DNA of 31,778 nucleotides from DAOUCP01 sp034432155 (GTDB taxonomy: Bacteria > Chloroflexota > Anaerolineae > Epilineales > Epilineaceae). The position numbers were made by a program, and so were the translations under genes. Shown piece by piece: positions 31,726-31,778 of the stretch. The notes beneath the pieces were generated by a model. That model was not told the DNA's origin. It searched no databases and saw nothing but the letters and a program-made list of their open reading frames with translations. Positions within the stretch are counted from its first letter, which is position 1; each line of letters opens with the position of its first letter. The stretch covers positions 1 through 31,778 of the forward strand of contig DAOUCP010000038.1 in assembly GCA_034432155.1 (NCBI GenBank), in the 5' to 3' direction.

Positions 31726-31778
31726 TGCGCTACCATGTGCCGGCTTGCTCGGCCGTCGACTGTCGGGGGGGCGGGGGG

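Noticed and set aside
30945..31736. 263-codon minus-strand frame at the window end
   Set aside because: Antisense of the bPH2 gene and then runs through the tandem repeat.
1..31778. tRNA, rRNA, riboswitch, CRISPR, insertion sequence or prophage
   Set aside because: Scanned by eye for T-loop patterns, regular spaced repeats and transposase motifs; none was found. The tandem arrays are too degenerate and lack unique spacers for CRISPR.

Overview
The window is GC-rich, gene-dense bacterial chromosome with no insertion sequence, phage gene, CRISPR array, tRNA or rRNA that I can see. Lineage clues are a secreted protein with a Pro/Thr linker of PTATPGG repeats, tandem F5/8C domains, a DUF2207 (YciQ-like) protein paired with LemA, and PH-domain (bPH2) membrane proteins. 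Together they suggest a member of the Chloroflexota. That is inference from protein style, not from a marker gene.

Layout. 137-1069 (-) is a secreted beta-propeller-like protein. 1633-5277 (+) is a cell-wall pair: D-Ala-D-Ala ligase followed by a MurF-alanine racemase fusion, so two proteins carry D-Ala synthesis, dipeptide formation and dipeptide attachment. 5516-6934 (+) is an exported discoidin-domain protein. 7085-8796 (-) is a HIT hydrolase overlapped by a thiolase. A small unknown gene (8902-9225, +) faces xseB and xseA (exonuclease VII). On the same minus strand, upstream of xseA, lie purQ and a PurS-PurL fusion. A CDF metal transporter (14958-15854, +) and DUF2207/LemA (16068-18474, -) separate this from the second purine block.

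The second purine block (18710-27102) holds purP1, purE, purC, a small membrane protein and purM on the plus strand. On the minus strand it holds a PurN-like formyltransferase, purD, purP2 and another small membrane protein. With purQ and purSL, most steps from phosphoribosylamine to SAICAR are present, plus two homologues of PurP, the formate-dependent AICAR-formylating ATP-grasp enzyme best known from archaea. purF, purK, purB and purH are not in the window. The right end is an unknown gene translationally coupled to uvrC, then a large membrane protein with a CRP-like N-terminus and two bPH2 modules.

Regulation and repeats. Several genes have a recognisable -35/-10 pair with a 17-base spacer. 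A back-to-back divergent pair lies at 8806-8864, where the HIT gene looks almost leaderless. purP1 and purE share the same -10 hexamer and spacer. Many intergenic gaps carry their own degenerate tandem repeat (periods of about 15, 41, 46-49 and 52-53 bp). The most unusual biology is the paired bacterial PurP paralogues in a purine cluster that also contains uncharacterised membrane proteins.
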